Source of the DNA: Phyllobacterium calauticae
Lineage (GTDB): Bacteria > Pseudomonadota > Alphaproteobacteria > Rhizobiales > Rhizobiaceae
NCBI RefSeq assembly: GCF_019991125.1
Contig: NZ_JAGENB010000010.1
Span: 1-64,000 of the forward strand
DNA: 64,000 nt
Reading direction: 5' to 3'
Shown here: one piece after another, positions 44,174 to 55,091 of the stretch
How the letters are laid out: the number at the start of each line of letters is the position of its first letter
Position numbering within the stretch: the first letter of the stretch is position 1
The notes under the pieces: model-generated
Seen by the model: the letters and a program-made list of their open reading frames with translations, nothing else
Databases searched by the model: none
What the model was told of the DNA's origin: nothing
Made by a program: the position numbers and the translations under genes

Positions 44174-44872
44174 GTGACCGACAGTATTCTGCCAAAGCAA
44201 TCGAAGCTCCTGACCGATGACGGATCGGACAGGGAATCCGGCTGTTTTGTCGCCAAGCTGTTCGGCAAGCGGGCGCAGAACCGCGAAGTGCAGGAAGCGC
44301 GCATCCTTGAAGCCGCCACCAACTGTTTTGTCCGTGCGGGCTTTCGTGGCGCATCGATGAATGACATCTGCTCCGAGGCCGGCATGAGCCCCGGTGCGCT
44401 TTACCGTTACTTCCCCTCCAAAGAATCCCTGATCGAAGCCATCGTCGCGGGCCATCGCAAGGCAAGCGCCGAAATTCTCGACCGCATGAGCGGGTACGGC
44501 AACATCATCGATGCGCTTGTGATGGTGGGTCTCGATCACGTTCGCCAGAAGTCGGCGAACGGCGTTGACGACGCCAGCGCGCGGCTTTTCGCCGAGGTGC
44601 GGGCGGAAGCCATCCGCAACGAAGCCGTTGCGGCCCAGTGCGAGCTTTATGAAGGGCAGATGCGCGAAAAGCTTCTGTCGGCCGTCGGTGCCGCCAAGGC
44701 CCGGGGCGAGATTGATCCCGTCGGTGACCTTGAGCTTGTCGTGGCGAGCCTTGCCGCCATGGGCGAGGGGATCATCATGCGGAATTTTCCGGCACAGGGT
44801 GTGCCTGTCGAGGCGCTGGAGCCGATGTTCCGCGCTCTTGCGGTCGGCATCCTGCGCCCCGTGCAAGCATAA
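44174..44872 (+). CDS. TetR-family regulator of the efflux operon
   Basis: A 232-residue regulator. The GTG at 44174 is preferred over an ATG at 44138, because the latter lies inside the -10 box and operator and would be outside the transcript; it also lacks a ribosome binding site. The N-terminal helix-turn-helix is clear: ARILEAATNCFVRAGFRGAS, MNDICSEAGMSPGALYRYFP, then SKESLIEAIV. The C-terminal ligand domain is variable. It precedes MFP and RND genes and most likely represses them until a toxic compound binds. Confidence 0.85.
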   Translation: MTDSILPKQSKLLTDDGSDRESGCFVAKLFGKRAQNREVQEARILEAATNCFVRAGFRGASMNDICSEAGMSPGALYRYFPSKESLIEAIVAGHRKASAEILDRMSGYGNIIDALVMVGLDHVRQKSANGVDDASARLFAEVRAEAIRNEAVAAQCELYEGQMREKLLSAVGAAKARGEIDPVGDLELVVASLAAMGEGIIMRNFPAQGVPVEALEPMFRALAVGILRPVQA

Positions 44873-44920
44873 ATACTGACATAACGATCCAGCAAATACC
44901 TCTTTTGATCAGGTAATCCG

Positions 44921-46123
44921 ATGCGCAACCGTCGCACTAAACTTCTGGCATCCGTCGTTCTGGCTCTCGGCCTCACCGCCGCGCTCGTCCCTGCCGCCAT
45001 GGCCGAAGACAAGACGGCCGTACAGGCGGTCAAGCCACCGGTCATCAATGTCATTCCGGCCGTCGAGACCGAGATGGTCGCGTCCATCACCGTCACCGGC
45101 ACCATCGTTCCGCGTCAGGAAGTTGCCGTGGGAACCGATGTGACGGGGCTGATCGTGCTCGAACTCGGCGCCGATCAGGGTGACCGGGTGAAGGAGGGCG
45201 ACATCATCGCCCGCCTCGACAAATCATCCCTCGAAATCCAGCTGGCGCAGATCGAGGCGCAGCGCGCCCAGGCCGAAGCATCCATCGCCCAGTCGGAGGC
45301 GCAGATCGTCGATGCGCAGATCGCCGTCCGGCAGGCCCAGGAAGCGCTCGACCGCGCCCGCGCCCTGTCGGCCAAGGGCATCACCTCCAAAGCCGATTTC
45401 GACAATGCCACCAACGCCTATGACAGCGCCAATGCCCGGCTCAACACATCCCGGCAGGCGCTGGTTGCCAGCCAGTCACAGCTGCAATTGGTGGCCGCGC
45501 AGAAACGCGATGTCCTGCTGCGCATCGAAAAGGCCGACGTCAAGGCACCGACGACCGGTGTCGTCCTCAGCCGCAATGCACTGCTTGGCGGCATTGTATC
45601 GATGAATGCCGGTCCGCTGTTCCGCATCGCCCGCGACGGCGAGTTCGAACTTTCGGCCAATATACCGGAAGTGGATTTGCCGCGCCTCAAGCCTGACATG
45701 CCGGTGGCTGTGCGCGTGTCCGGCATGGAGCAGCCGGTTTCCGGCCGGGTGCGCCTCATCTCCCCGGAAATCACCGCAAGCTCGCGCCTCGGTGCGGTGA
45801 AGATTTCACTGGAGCACAATGACGCCATCCGGCCCGGCAACTTTGCCCGTGCGGTCATCGAATTGACCCGGCGCAATGGTGTCAGCGTCCCGCTCTCGGC
45901 CGTTGTCTATCGCGGCACGACGGCCCTTGTGCAGGTGGTCAAGGACGGCGTGGTCGACACGCGCAAGGTCACCCTCGGCATTCGCAATGACCGCGCTGTG
46001 GAAGTGCTCGACGGGCTTGCCGACGGCGAAGACGTTGTCGCGCGGGCCGGTACGTTCGTTGCCAATGGCGACCGGGTGACGCCCCTGCGCATTGCAGCGG
46101 AAACGACGGGGGCAGTCAAATGA
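44921..46123 (+). CDS. RND efflux periplasmic adaptor (membrane fusion protein)
   Basis: A 400-residue protein with a signal peptide (VLALGLTAALVPAAMA, cut at about residue 29). It has the lipoyl/barrel-sandwich halves (VGTDVTGLIVLELGADQGDR and VKAPTTGVVLSRNALLG) around a coiled-coil hairpin (QIEAQRAQAEASIAQSEAQI), then beta-barrel domains. It bridges the RND pump to an outer-membrane channel. The stop overlaps the RND start as ATGA. Confidence 0.92.
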   Translation: MRNRRTKLLASVVLALGLTAALVPAAMAEDKTAVQAVKPPVINVIPAVETEMVASITVTGTIVPRQEVAVGTDVTGLIVLELGADQGDRVKEGDIIARLDKSSLEIQLAQIEAQRAQAEASIAQSEAQIVDAQIAVRQAQEALDRARALSAKGITSKADFDNATNAYDSANARLNTSRQALVASQSQLQLVAAQKRDVLLRIEKADVKAPTTGVVLSRNALLGGIVSMNAGPLFRIARDGEFELSANIPEVDLPRLKPDMPVAVRVSGMEQPVSGRVRLISPEITASSRLGAVKISLEHNDAIRPGNFARAVIELTRRNGVSVPLSAVVYRGTTALVQVVKDGVVDTRKVTLGIRNDRAVEVLDGLADGEDVVARAGTFVANGDRVTPLRIAAETTGAVK

Positions 46124-49100
46124 ACTGGAACATTTCCGCCTGGTCGATCCGCAATCCGGTTCCGTCGATCCTGCTGTTTGTCGTGCTCGTCGTTCTCGGC
46201 CTGATGAGCTTTTCCAAGCTGCCGATCACCCGCTTTCCCAATATCGATGTTCCCCTGATTTCCGTGGCGGTCACCGATCCCGGCGTTGCGCCGAGCGAGC
46301 TGGAGACCCAGATCGCCAAGCGTGTCGAGGATTCGGTTGCCAACATCACCGGCGTGAAGAACGTCACCACCACGCTGACCGAAGGCATTTCGACGACGCT
46401 CGTCGAGTTCCGCCTCGAAGTGGATACGCAGAAGGCGCTCAACGATGTCAAGGATGCGGTTACCCGTATCCGCAGCGATCTGCCTGCCACGATCAAGGAA
46501 CCCATTGTCAGCTCTGTCGATGTCGAGGGGTCATCAATCCTGACCTATGCGATTTCCGCGCCGGCGATGACATCCGAGGAACTGTCCTGGTTCGTCGACG
46601 ACAAGATTCTGCGCGATATCCAGGGCGTCAAGGGTGTCGGCCGTGTCGAACGCTATGGCGGCGTGACGCGGGAAATCCGCGTCTCGCTCGATCCGGACCG
46701 TCTGACGGCATTGGGCGTGACCGCATTTGACGTCAACCGCGCGCTGAAATCGATGAATGCCGATCTGACCGGCGGGCGCGGCGATCTGGGTTCAACCCAG
46801 CAGACCATCCGCACCCTTGGCGCATCCCGCACGCTGGACGACCTGCGCAGCGTCGAAATTCCGCTGGCCGGCGGCCGCTCTGTCCGGCTGGATGCCATTG
46901 GCACCGTGTCGGATTCGTTCCAGGAACCCAAATCCTTTGCCCGGGTCAACAACCAGACCGTGGTGTCCCTCGGCGTGTTCCGCGCCAAGGGTGCCAGCGA
47001 TGCGGATGTGTTCAAGCGGGTTCAGGACCGCATGGACCTGCTGACGCAGAAATACCCCGATGTGCGGTTCAGCATCATCGACAATGCGGTGAACTACACC
47101 TACGGCAATTATGAAGCCGCCATGAGCTCGCTGGTCGAAGGCGCGCTGCTGTCGATCGTCGTGGTCTTCCTGTTCCTGCGCAATATCCGCGCAACGCTGA
47201 TCGCGGCGATTGCCCTGCCTCTGTCCGCCATCCCGACATTCTGGGCCATCGATATGCTCGGTTTCTCGCTGAACCTGATCAGCCTGCTCGGCATCACGCT
47301 GGTGACGGGTATTCTCGTCGACGACGCCATCGTGGAGATCGAGAACATCGTCCGGCACATGCGGTCTGGCAAATCGCCTTACCGCGCGTCGCTGGAGGCG
47401 GCCGACGAAATCGGACTTGCGGTTATCGCGATTTCCGTGACGATCATTGCGGTGTTTGCCCCGGTCAGCTTCATGAGCGGCATTGCCGGACAATATTTCA
47501 AGCAGTTCGGCCTGACGGTCGCCGTGGCGGTGTTCTTCTCGCTGCTGGTCGCCCGCCTGATCACGCCGATGATGACCGCCTATCTCCTGCGCGACGGCAA
47601 GAACCTGCACCATGAGGACAATGACACCGGCTGGGTTGGCGCCTATACACGCTTCCTTGGCGTGACGCTGCGCTATCGCTGGCTCACGCTGATCAGCGGC
47701 GTCCTGCTGTTTGCAACGGCCATCTGGGCCATGGGGTTCCTGCCATCCGGGTTTGTCCCGGCACAGGACGAGGCGCGCGTGGCGGTCAATCTCGAGTTGA
47801 CGCCGGGTTCGCGCATCGATGAAACCCGCCGCGTCACCGATGAAGCGGCGCTGCGGGTCCGGGAAATCCCGGAAGTGCAGCAGACCTATGTCGTCGGCGG
47901 GTCGTCGCCAAAGGGCGAGACGGACACGCGCCGCGCGACCATGATCGTCAAGCTCAGCCACAAGAGCGAGCGCAACCGGAGCCAGAAGCAGATCGAAGCC
48001 GAGATTTTCGCCAAGCTTTCCGAAGTGCCGGATCTGCGCGCGAACTTTGTCAATGATCGCGGCGAGCGCGAATTTGCCGTCGGCGTCATCGGCACGGACG
48101 GGCAGAAGGTGAGCGAGCAGGCCCGGTCCATGCAGAGCGGCATGACGGCAACGGGCAGCTTCCAGGCGGTGTCCTCCAGCGCTGCGCTGGACCGTCCGGA
48201 AATCATCGTGACACCGCGCATGGACAAGCTGGCCGAGCTTGGCCTGTCCACGTCGGCCGTTTCCGATGCGCTGCGCGTGGCGACGCTTGGCGACCTCGAT
48301 GCCAATCTGGCGAAATACACCGTGGGTGACCGGCAGATTCCGATCCGGGTTCAGCTGACCGAGGACGCCCGCCGCGATCTGACCGTCTTGAACACGCTGA
48401 CCGTGACCGCCCCATCCGGCGTCGTGGTGCCGCTGGCATCCATCGCGCAGGTCAGTTTCGGTCAGGGACCGTCGTCCATCGAACGCTTCAACCGCCAACG
48501 GCGCGTCGTCGTCGGCGCCAACATGGCCGGCGGCAAGGAGATCGGCGAGGGGCTTTCCATCGTCAAGGGCTTGCCGCAGGTCAAATCCATGCCGGATGGC
48601 GTGCGCATTCAGGAAACCGGCGACGCTGAAGTCATGGGCGAAGTTTTTGCCGGTTTCCGCGATGCGATGATCATGGGCCTGATGCTGGTGTTCGTGGTGC
48701 TGATCCTGCTCTTCGGCAGTATCTTCCATGCCTTCACCATTCTGATGTCATTGCCGTTGTCGATTGCCGGCGTGGCCGCCGCCCTGCTGCTCACCAACAA
48801 TTCCGTATCCATGGCCGTGGTCATCGGTATTCTCATGCTGATGGGCATTGTCACCAAGAATGCCATCATGCTGGTCGATTTTGCCATTGAAGAGGTCAAG
48901 CACGGCATTCCGCGCAATGAGGCCATCATCGATGCGGGCCGCAAGCGCATCCGTCCCATTGTCATGACGACGATTGCCATGTCCGCGGGCATGGTGCCGG
49001 CGGCGCTGGCCTTCGGCGACGGCGGCGAGTTCCGGGCGCCCATGGCCATCGCGGTGATCGGCGGGCTGCTGATCTCGACCGTCCTGTCGCTGGTCTTCGT

Positions 49101-49269
49101 GCCGTCCTTCTACACGATCATGGACGATCTCAGCCGCTGGATGGCGCGTGCGTTCCATTGGGGCTTCCGTCCGAACAAGCCGGACGAAGCCGAAGCGGCC
49201 GCACGCCCTGGCGTGCGTACCGTGCCCGCCTATCCGGCACCGGGCTATGCCAGCGAGGCAGCCGAATAG
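46120..49269 (+). CDS. RND-family multidrug efflux pump (HAE1-type)
   Basis: A 1049-residue pump of normal length with twelve spans and two large periplasmic loops. The transmembrane proton-relay acids are in GILVDDAIVEIENI (about residues 405-418), and the start reads WSIRNPVPSILLFVVLVVLG. It exports amphiphilic compounds by proton antiport. No outer-membrane channel gene follows, so it must use one encoded elsewhere. The ending is Pro/Ala-rich. Confidence 0.93.
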   Translation: MNWNISAWSIRNPVPSILLFVVLVVLGLMSFSKLPITRFPNIDVPLISVAVTDPGVAPSELETQIAKRVEDSVANITGVKNVTTTLTEGISTTLVEFRLEVDTQKALNDVKDAVTRIRSDLPATIKEPIVSSVDVEGSSILTYAISAPAMTSEELSWFVDDKILRDIQGVKGVGRVERYGGVTREIRVSLDPDRLTALGVTAFDVNRALKSMNADLTGGRGDLGSTQQTIRTLGASRTLDDLRSVEIPLAGGRSVRLDAIGTVSDSFQEPKSFARVNNQTVVSLGVFRAKGASDADVFKRVQDRMDLLTQKYPDVRFSIIDNAVNYTYGNYEAAMSSLVEGALLSIVVVFLFLRNIRATLIAAIALPLSAIPTFWAIDMLGFSLNLISLLGITLVTGILVDDAIVEIENIVRHMRSGKSPYRASLEAADEIGLAVIAISVTIIAVFAPVSFMSGIAGQYFKQFGLTVAVAVFFSLLVARLITPMMTAYLLRDGKNLHHEDNDTGWVGAYTRFLGVTLRYRWLTLISGVLLFATAIWAMGFLPSGFVPAQDEARVAVNLELTPGSRIDETRRVTDEAALRVREIPEVQQTYVVGGSSPKGETDTRRATMIVKLSHKSERNRSQKQIEAEIFAKLSEVPDLRANFVNDRGEREFAVGVIGTDGQKVSEQARSMQSGMTATGSFQAVSSSAALDRPEIIVTPRMDKLAELGLSTSAVSDALRVATLGDLDANLAKYTVGDRQIPIRVQLTEDARRDLTVLNTLTVTAPSGVVVPLASIAQVSFGQGPSSIERFNRQRRVVVGANMAGGKEIGEGLSIVKGLPQVKSMPDGVRIQETGDAEVMGEVFAGFRDAMIMGLMLVFVVLILLFGSIFHAFTILMSLPLSIAGVAAALLLTNNSVSMAVVIGILMLMGIVTKNAIMLVDFAIEEVKHGIPRNEAIIDAGRKRIRPIVMTTIAMSAGMVPAALAFGDGGEFRAPMAIAVIGGLLISTVLSLVFVPSFYTIMDDLSRWMARAFHWGFRPNKPDEAEAAARPGVRTVPAYPAPGYASEAAE

Positions 49270-49275
49270 GGGTTC

Positions 49276-50175
49276 TCAGATCGGGTGGCGGAACGCCGCC
49301 ATCCGCGAGCGCTTGCGGGCGCTGTGCATCTGCCAGATCGAATGGCTGACCAGCGTGGTGATGATGATGATGCCGCCGAGCAGGGTGGGGTCGCTCGGAC
49401 GTTCGGCAAAGACCAGCCAGACCCAGATCGGCGCCAGAACCGTCTCCAGGAGATAAAACATCGCCACTTCAGGCCCGGACAGGAAACGGGGGCCGGTTGC
49501 CAGGCAGGCAAAGGCGATTGTCGTCACCACGGCGCCGTTGAAGATGATCCAGCCGGGCGCCGCGACGGAAAATCCGTGCTGTGAAACCATGAAAATCGCC
49601 ACGGTCATCGGCAGGACGGTGCCGATAATGGCCGCAAAGCTCATATCCTTCTTCGAGGCGCGGGTCACCGTGATGGCGGAGGCGAGGAAGAATGTCGACA
49701 TCAGGGCGATGATATTGCCGAACAGGTGCCCCGATGACAGGCCCTCGCGCACGATAATCCCCACGCCGATCAGCATGAAGAACATGGCGACGAAGGTTGC
49801 GGTTTTCGGGCGCTCCTTCAGGAAGATCCAGGAAAGCAGCGCGGCAAACACCGTGTTGAACGCCAGGATGAAGACAAGGTTGGCCGTCGAGGTGTTGTAG
49901 ACGGCGATCATGAAGAAGATCGAGCCCAGGCCGTAAAGCCCGGCCACGGCAAAGCCGATCCGCCCCGGCAGAATGGTTTTGACCCGGCCGGTCACCATGC
50001 TCCACACCGCCCAGATGATCAGGGCGCAGATAAAGGTCGTGCCGCTGCGCAGCAGCAGCGTCGACCAGGTTTCCCCCTGGCCGAGGCGCAGCAGCGGGAT
50101 ATCGACGGAGAGTATCAGCCCGCCTATGCCCGTGATGAGCAGGCCCTTGCGGTGATCGAGATGCGGTTGGGACAT
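49276..50175 (-). CDS. EamA/DMT-family transporter
   Basis: A 299-residue protein with ten spans in two EamA repeats (the first begins LLITGIGGLILSVDIPLLRL; the second covers FAAIIGTVLPMTVAIFMV). Substrate unknown. It is convergent with the RND gene, 6 nt apart, and not closely similar to the EamA protein at 36106-37026. Confidence 0.85.
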   Translation of the reverse strand: MSQPHLDHRKGLLITGIGGLILSVDIPLLRLGQGETWSTLLLRSGTTFICALIIWAVWSMVTGRVKTILPGRIGFAVAGLYGLGSIFFMIAVYNTSTANLVFILAFNTVFAALLSWIFLKERPKTATFVAMFFMLIGVGIIVREGLSSGHLFGNIIALMSTFFLASAITVTRASKKDMSFAAIIGTVLPMTVAIFMVSQHGFSVAAPGWIIFNGAVVTTIAFACLATGPRFLSGPEVAMFYLLETVLAPIWVWLVFAERPSDPTLLGGIIIITTLVSHSIWQMHSARKRSRMAAFRHPI

Positions 50176-50307
50176 TTCCTCTGACTTTCCAAGTCTTTTT
50201 CTTGTTTTGAGGCCCGAGCATTAGCCGCAAGCGCTGGCTTATTCTAGGGCCGGGATTCATTAATCTGTTTCGAAGGAAACGGGTAAGCGGTGCTGGAACC
50301 AATCGGT

Positions 50308-50466
50308 CACCCCCCTCTGTCCTGCCGGACATCTCCCCCACAAGGGGGGAGATCAGCCTTCAAAGCTGTTTCAGTTAATCTCAAAGGCAGCAAAACTGGT
50401 AAACTATTGATGTCGATGTGATCTCCCCCCTTGTGGGGGAGATGGGCGGCAGCCCAGAGGGGGGTG
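50308..50466. repeat. Mosaic element with 47-bp terminal inverted repeats
   Basis: The 47 nt at 50308-50354 and the reverse complement of 50420-50466 are the same except for four positions. Each arm starts CACCCCCCTCTG and ends in a smaller palindrome, ATCTCCCCC-ACAA-GGGGGAGAT. The 65-nt centre is not repeated. No transposase is inside. The form resembles the RIME or REP-like intergenic elements of Hyphomicrobiales and may fold into a long hairpin in RNA. Confidence 0.75.
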
Positions 50467-50495
50467 AATTGCAATAGGATGTGCTGCAACCCAGC

Positions 50496-51242
50496 TCAAT
50501 CGCGGCGTTCCCAGCCCTTCGGGCCCAGATGTTCCTGGGGCTTGTAGCGGATTTTGTACTGCATCTTGCGCGAGCCCTCGACCCAGTAGCCGAGATAGAC
50601 ATGCGGGAGGCCGGCGGCAGCGGCGCGCTGGATGTGATCGAGGATCATGAAGGTGCCGAGCGAACGGTCGGCGTAATCCGGATTGAAGAAGGAATAGACC
50701 ATCGACAACCCGTCGCCCATGACATCGGTCAGCGCCACGGCGATCAGCTCGCCTTCGCCCTTCTTGGTGATGAAGGAATCCGGCCCGCGGCGGCGGTATT
50801 CGATGATCTGGGTGGGGACGTGGGTGTCTTCGACCATCATCGCATAGTCGAGCACCGTCATTTCCGACATGCCGCCCTTGTTGTGCCGCGCATCGAGATA
50901 GCGCCGGAAGAGGGCGTATTGTTCGGTCGAAGGCTCCGCCTGGTGGATATTGCCGATCAGGTCCCGGTTGTGGTTCCAGACCCGGCGCATGGATTTGTCC
51001 TGCTTGAACTCCCCGGCCAGAATCCGCACGGAAACGCAGGCCCGGCAATTCTCGCAGGCCGGACGGTAGGCAATGTTCTGGGAGCGGCGGAAACCGCCCT
51101 GGGTCAGGAGATCATTGAGCTCGGCGGCGCGCCCGCCGACGAGGTGTGTAAAAACCTTGCGCTCCAATTGCCCTTCCAGATAAGGACAGGGCGAGGGTGC
51201 TGTCAGGAAGAACTGCGGTGATTGCTGCGGTTGATGCGTCAT
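50496..51242 (-). CDS. bpt: Aspartate/glutamate leucyltransferase
   Basis: A 248-residue N-end-rule transferase. Motifs: [20 protein letters not shown] (CxxC region), [10 protein letters not shown], and [20 protein letters not shown] near the C terminus. Bpt proteins move leucine from Leu-tRNA to N-terminal Asp or Glu, marking proteins for ClpAP through ClpS. It was long annotated as arginyltransferase (ate) in bacteria. Confidence 0.92.
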   Translation of the reverse strand: MTHQPQQSPQFFLTAPSPCPYLEGQLERKVFTHLVGGRAAELNDLLTQGGFRRSQNIAYRPACENCRACVSVRILAGEFKQDKSMRRVWNHNRDLIGNIHQAEPSTEQYALFRRYLDARHNKGGMSEMTVLDYAMMVEDTHVPTQIIEYRRRGPDSFITKKGEGELIAVALTDVMGDGLSMVYSFFNPDYADRSLGTFMILDHIQRAAAAGLPHVYLGYWVEGSRKMQYKIRYKPQEHLGPKGWERRD

Positions 51243-51384
51243 TCGTTATCCTGGAACAGTCTGCAACCCCTATAGAATCGTAAGACCCCCGAAAACGTCA
51301 ATTCAATTATATTGCATTCAGATGTGAATGTCGCGGGTCGTCGTTGCAAACGTTACGGCCAGGACCGAGGTGCCAAGCAAAATG

Positions 51385-51813
51385 TCAGCCGTGCTCGTCA
51401 TTGAGATTGTAGCAGGGCTGGCCGTTCCATGAATGGCTCGGCGCGTCCGCCTTGCCGTCGACCGTACGGCCCCAGCGGCCGGCGAAGGAACGGTAATCGT
51501 TGGAAAAGCGAATGGTCAGCAGACCCGAGCCGTATTTGTCGACCCAGACCATCGTGCGCTCGGTACCCTTGGCCGGATCTTTTTCCGCGAGGGTTCCCAT
51601 GACGAGGCCATCGCGCGCTTCGATCTGGTATGTGCCCGATATGCGGCCATCACGATCCACATTGAGCGCCGTGACGACATCCCGGTAGTCGCCGCTTGAA
51701 ATCACCTCGCCGCAAAACCGTCCGGCCGGCGAAGCAGCGATGCTGTCGCCAAGTCCGGAACCATAGAATGCAAATGCCATTGCGGCGAGAGCAGCAAGCC
51801 TGAGATGTGTCAT
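51385..51813 (-). CDS. Small exported hypothetical protein
   Basis: A 142-residue protein with a signal peptide (LAALAAMAFAFYGSGLGDSI, cut near ASPA). The mature domain is beta-rich (GRFCGEVISSGDYRDVVTAL, ISGTYQIEARDGLVMGTL) and holds two Cys, GRFCG and GQPCYN, that may pair. It looks like a small beta-barrel or lipocalin-like fold; function unknown. Confidence 0.65.
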   Translation of the reverse strand: MTHLRLAALAAMAFAFYGSGLGDSIAASPAGRFCGEVISSGDYRDVVTALNVDRDGRISGTYQIEARDGLVMGTLAEKDPAKGTERTMVWVDKYGSGLLTIRFSNDYRSFAGRWGRTVDGKADAPSHSWNGQPCYNLNDEHG

Positions 51814-51832
51814 GGATGTGGCCGGTAAAGGA

Positions 51833-51857
51833 AGAAGGCTCCCGACGGGAGCCTTCT
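51833..51857 (-). terminator. Terminator of the RDD gene
   Basis: AGAAGGCTCCCG and the matching CGGGAGCCTTCT form a near-perfect stem with a minimal loop. Read on the minus strand it starts 3 nt after the RDD gene stop and runs into a pyrimidine-rich stretch (TCCTTT). Confidence 0.75.
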
Positions 51858-51860
51858 GGA

Positions 51861-52352
51861 TTAATGATATGCGCGTACGACGACCGTACCAAGAAGAAGA
51901 TCGTGGACCGTGCGTTTGCGGTCGACAACGAAAGTTGCGAGCAGGATAAGCGGTGTCAGCACCACATTCAATCCCCAGAACAGGACCGTATGGACGATCG
52001 CAAGCAGGCCATCGACCTTCTGGCCGTCAAGACGTTCGAGCCGGAGGCCCATCATCTGCATGCCCTTGGTTGCCTGGCGCGGTCCGCCGAGTGTTGTCGC
52101 CACATAGGCGAGCGCCACGGCCGGGAACATGATGCCGTACAGCATCCATCCAAGGCCAAGCGTTGCAACACCCAGAATGGCGATGACGATCGCGACCGGG
52201 ATGCACAGGAAAAACACGATGACATAATCCATCAGGAACGCGAAAATGCGGCTGGACCGCACGCCCTGATACATCCGCCAGTCATCCAGGCGGTTGGTGA
52301 TTATTTCGCCGTCAAGCGCGCTCGTATTCATTTCGTTTCCCGTTTCAAACAC
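51861..52352 (-). CDS. RDD-family membrane protein
   Basis: A 163-residue protein with three spans. The family signature is present: SSRIFAFLMDYVIVFFLCIP (Arg, Asp-Asp-like pattern) near residue 35 and RQATKGMQMMGLRLERLDGQ in the loop. RDD proteins are widespread with unclear roles; some affect ion or compatible-solute handling. It has its own terminator. Confidence 0.85.
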   Translation of the reverse strand: MFETGNEMNTSALDGEIITNRLDDWRMYQGVRSSRIFAFLMDYVIVFFLCIPVAIVIAILGVATLGLGWMLYGIMFPAVALAYVATTLGGPRQATKGMQMMGLRLERLDGQKVDGLLAIVHTVLFWGLNVVLTPLILLATFVVDRKRTVHDLLLGTVVVRAYH

Positions 52353-52413
52353 ACGGACACAGTGCCGTGCTGCAGAACGTGGGAACTCCAGAATGGAAAT
52401 TCAAGCAGATTTT

Positions 52414-53451
<1,038 letters not shown>

Positions 53452-53610
53452 GATGGCTGCCTTATCCGCGTGCAGCGGACTTTCTGCTGTTGTTTAGAAG
53501 TGTTTTAACAGGCTTCCCCCCTCGGACCAAGATGCTTGGCAACAGATGTGATCCATTGACGCGGTGCGCCGGAGTTTCCTAACCTCATAATAATCAATGA
53601 GGAGGGGTGC

Positions 53611-54666
53611 ATGGAAATCGATTTCGGCGGCGAAGGCGAAGTAGTATTCGAAACCAGGGGCAAGGCCGGACTGGTTCGTTTGACACGCCCGAAAGCCCTC
53701 AATGCCCTGACCCCGATCATGGTCCGGGCGATGCATCGCGCCCTGCAGGCCTGGGCCGCCGATCCCGATATCGCCTGCGTTATCGTTGAGGGGGAAGGCC
53801 GCGCCTTTTGTGCGGGCGGCGATATTCTTGCCGTCTACCATGCGGGGCAGGCGGGCAAGCCGCTCTATGACTTCTTTTACGACGAGTACCGGCTCAACGC
53901 CTTCATCCGCCATTTTCCAAAACCTTATGTTTCCCTGATCGACGGCATCGTCATGGGCGGCGGCGTCGGCATTTCCGTGCATGGCTCACACCGGATCGTC
54001 ACGGAAAATGTCATGTTCGCCATGCCGGAAGTCGGTATCGGCTTCTTTCCCGATGTGGGCGGCAGCGCCTTCCTGCCGCATTTGCCAGAGCATTTCGGCA
54101 CCTATCTTGCCCTGACCGGCAACCGTATCCGCCAGGGCGATTGCCTGCAGAGCGGCATTGCCACCCATGCGATCCGGGCGCAGGACAAGGAGGCGATCCG
54201 CCATAGCCTGATCAAAACAGGCGACCCGGCGGAAGCCTTGCACGGCAAAACGATCAATCCGGACTATGAAACCAGTGAAAAAATACGCGATATGATCGGC
54301 GTGCTCTTCGATTCGCAAACGCTTGGCGGTTGTCTCATCCGCCTGGCTGCCGCCGGCGTGAACGGAAACGAGGATGCGCAGCGCGTTCTGGATATCGTCA
54401 GGACACGTTCTCCCACCAGCCTGCACGTGACGTTCAGGCAGATCGAAGAAGGACGTGATCTCGACATGGATCAATGCATGCAGATGGAATACCGGATCCT
54501 GTCCCGAATGCTGGAAAACCATGATTTCTATGAAGGTGTCCGGGCGCTGCTGGTCGATAAGGACAATGCGCCGGTCTGGCAGCCGGCAACGGTCGAAGAC
54601 GTGACGCCGGAGCTGGTGGACGCTTATTTCGCGCCGCTGGGCGAGCGGGAACTGCAGCTTACATGA
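53611..54666 (+). CDS. Enoyl-CoA hydratase/isomerase-family protein (3-hydroxyisobutyryl-CoA hydrolase-like)
   Basis: A 351-residue crotonase-fold protein with GAGGAGGGG before its ATG. Motifs: GEGRAFCAGGDILAVYHAGQ (CoA oxyanion hole), IDGIVMGGGVGISVHGSHRI and MPEVGIGFFPDVGGSAFLPH. The length and the C-terminal extension fit 3-hydroxyisobutyryl-CoA hydrolase in valine breakdown rather than a simple hydratase. The next gene overlaps by 4 nt (ATGA). Confidence 0.88.
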   Translation: MEIDFGGEGEVVFETRGKAGLVRLTRPKALNALTPIMVRAMHRALQAWAADPDIACVIVEGEGRAFCAGGDILAVYHAGQAGKPLYDFFYDEYRLNAFIRHFPKPYVSLIDGIVMGGGVGISVHGSHRIVTENVMFAMPEVGIGFFPDVGGSAFLPHLPEHFGTYLALTGNRIRQGDCLQSGIATHAIRAQDKEAIRHSLIKTGDPAEALHGKTINPDYETSEKIRDMIGVLFDSQTLGGCLIRLAAAGVNGNEDAQRVLDIVRTRSPTSLHVTFRQIEEGRDLDMDQCMQMEYRILSRMLENHDFYEGVRALLVDKDNAPVWQPATVEDVTPELVDAYFAPLGERELQLT

Positions 54667-55091
54667 TCGAGAAGCCCACCCATCTGCCCTTCGATTCGAC
54701 CCTGGCCCAGACCGGATTCATCTGGCTGCTGCGTTTGGTGTCGCTGTACTGCCTCGCGGCCGGTGTCGGTTACTGGGTGCAGATCATGGGCTATTACGAC
54801 GGGCTGCTCTGGCGCTTCGACCTGATGCCCTGGCAATGGAAGGTGGCGTCCGTGTCGCTGGCCATGCTGTTTCCCGTGGCGGCGACCGGGCTCTGGATGA
54901 TGGTTTCCTGGGGTCCCGTCATCTGGTTCGTGGCTGCCGCGGGTGAGACGCTGATGTTCACGGTGTTCTGGGAATACTTTTATTACCGGCCCGCAATCGC
55001 CGTTATCCATGGCTGCGTCGCCTTGCTCTATATCGCCTTCCGTATCGTGCTTTTGCTGCAGAAGCGCCAGCAGGCCATGCCGCAGCGGTAA
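54663..55091 (+). CDS. Membrane protein, probably DUF6163
   Basis: A 142-residue protein with four spans (FIWLLRLVSLYCLAAGVGYW first, VVSWGP-like turn around MMVSWGPVIWFVAAAGETLM). Its ATG overlaps the preceding stop. The position, size and four-span layout next to ldtR match a conserved Hyphomicrobiales protein I know as DUF6163; I am moderately sure of that name. Function unknown. Confidence 0.7.
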   Translation: MIEKPTHLPFDSTLAQTGFIWLLRLVSLYCLAAGVGYWVQIMGYYDGLLWRFDLMPWQWKVASVSLAMLFPVAATGLWMMVSWGPVIWFVAAAGETLMFTVFWEYFYYRPAIAVIHGCVALLYIAFRIVLLLQKRQQAMPQR

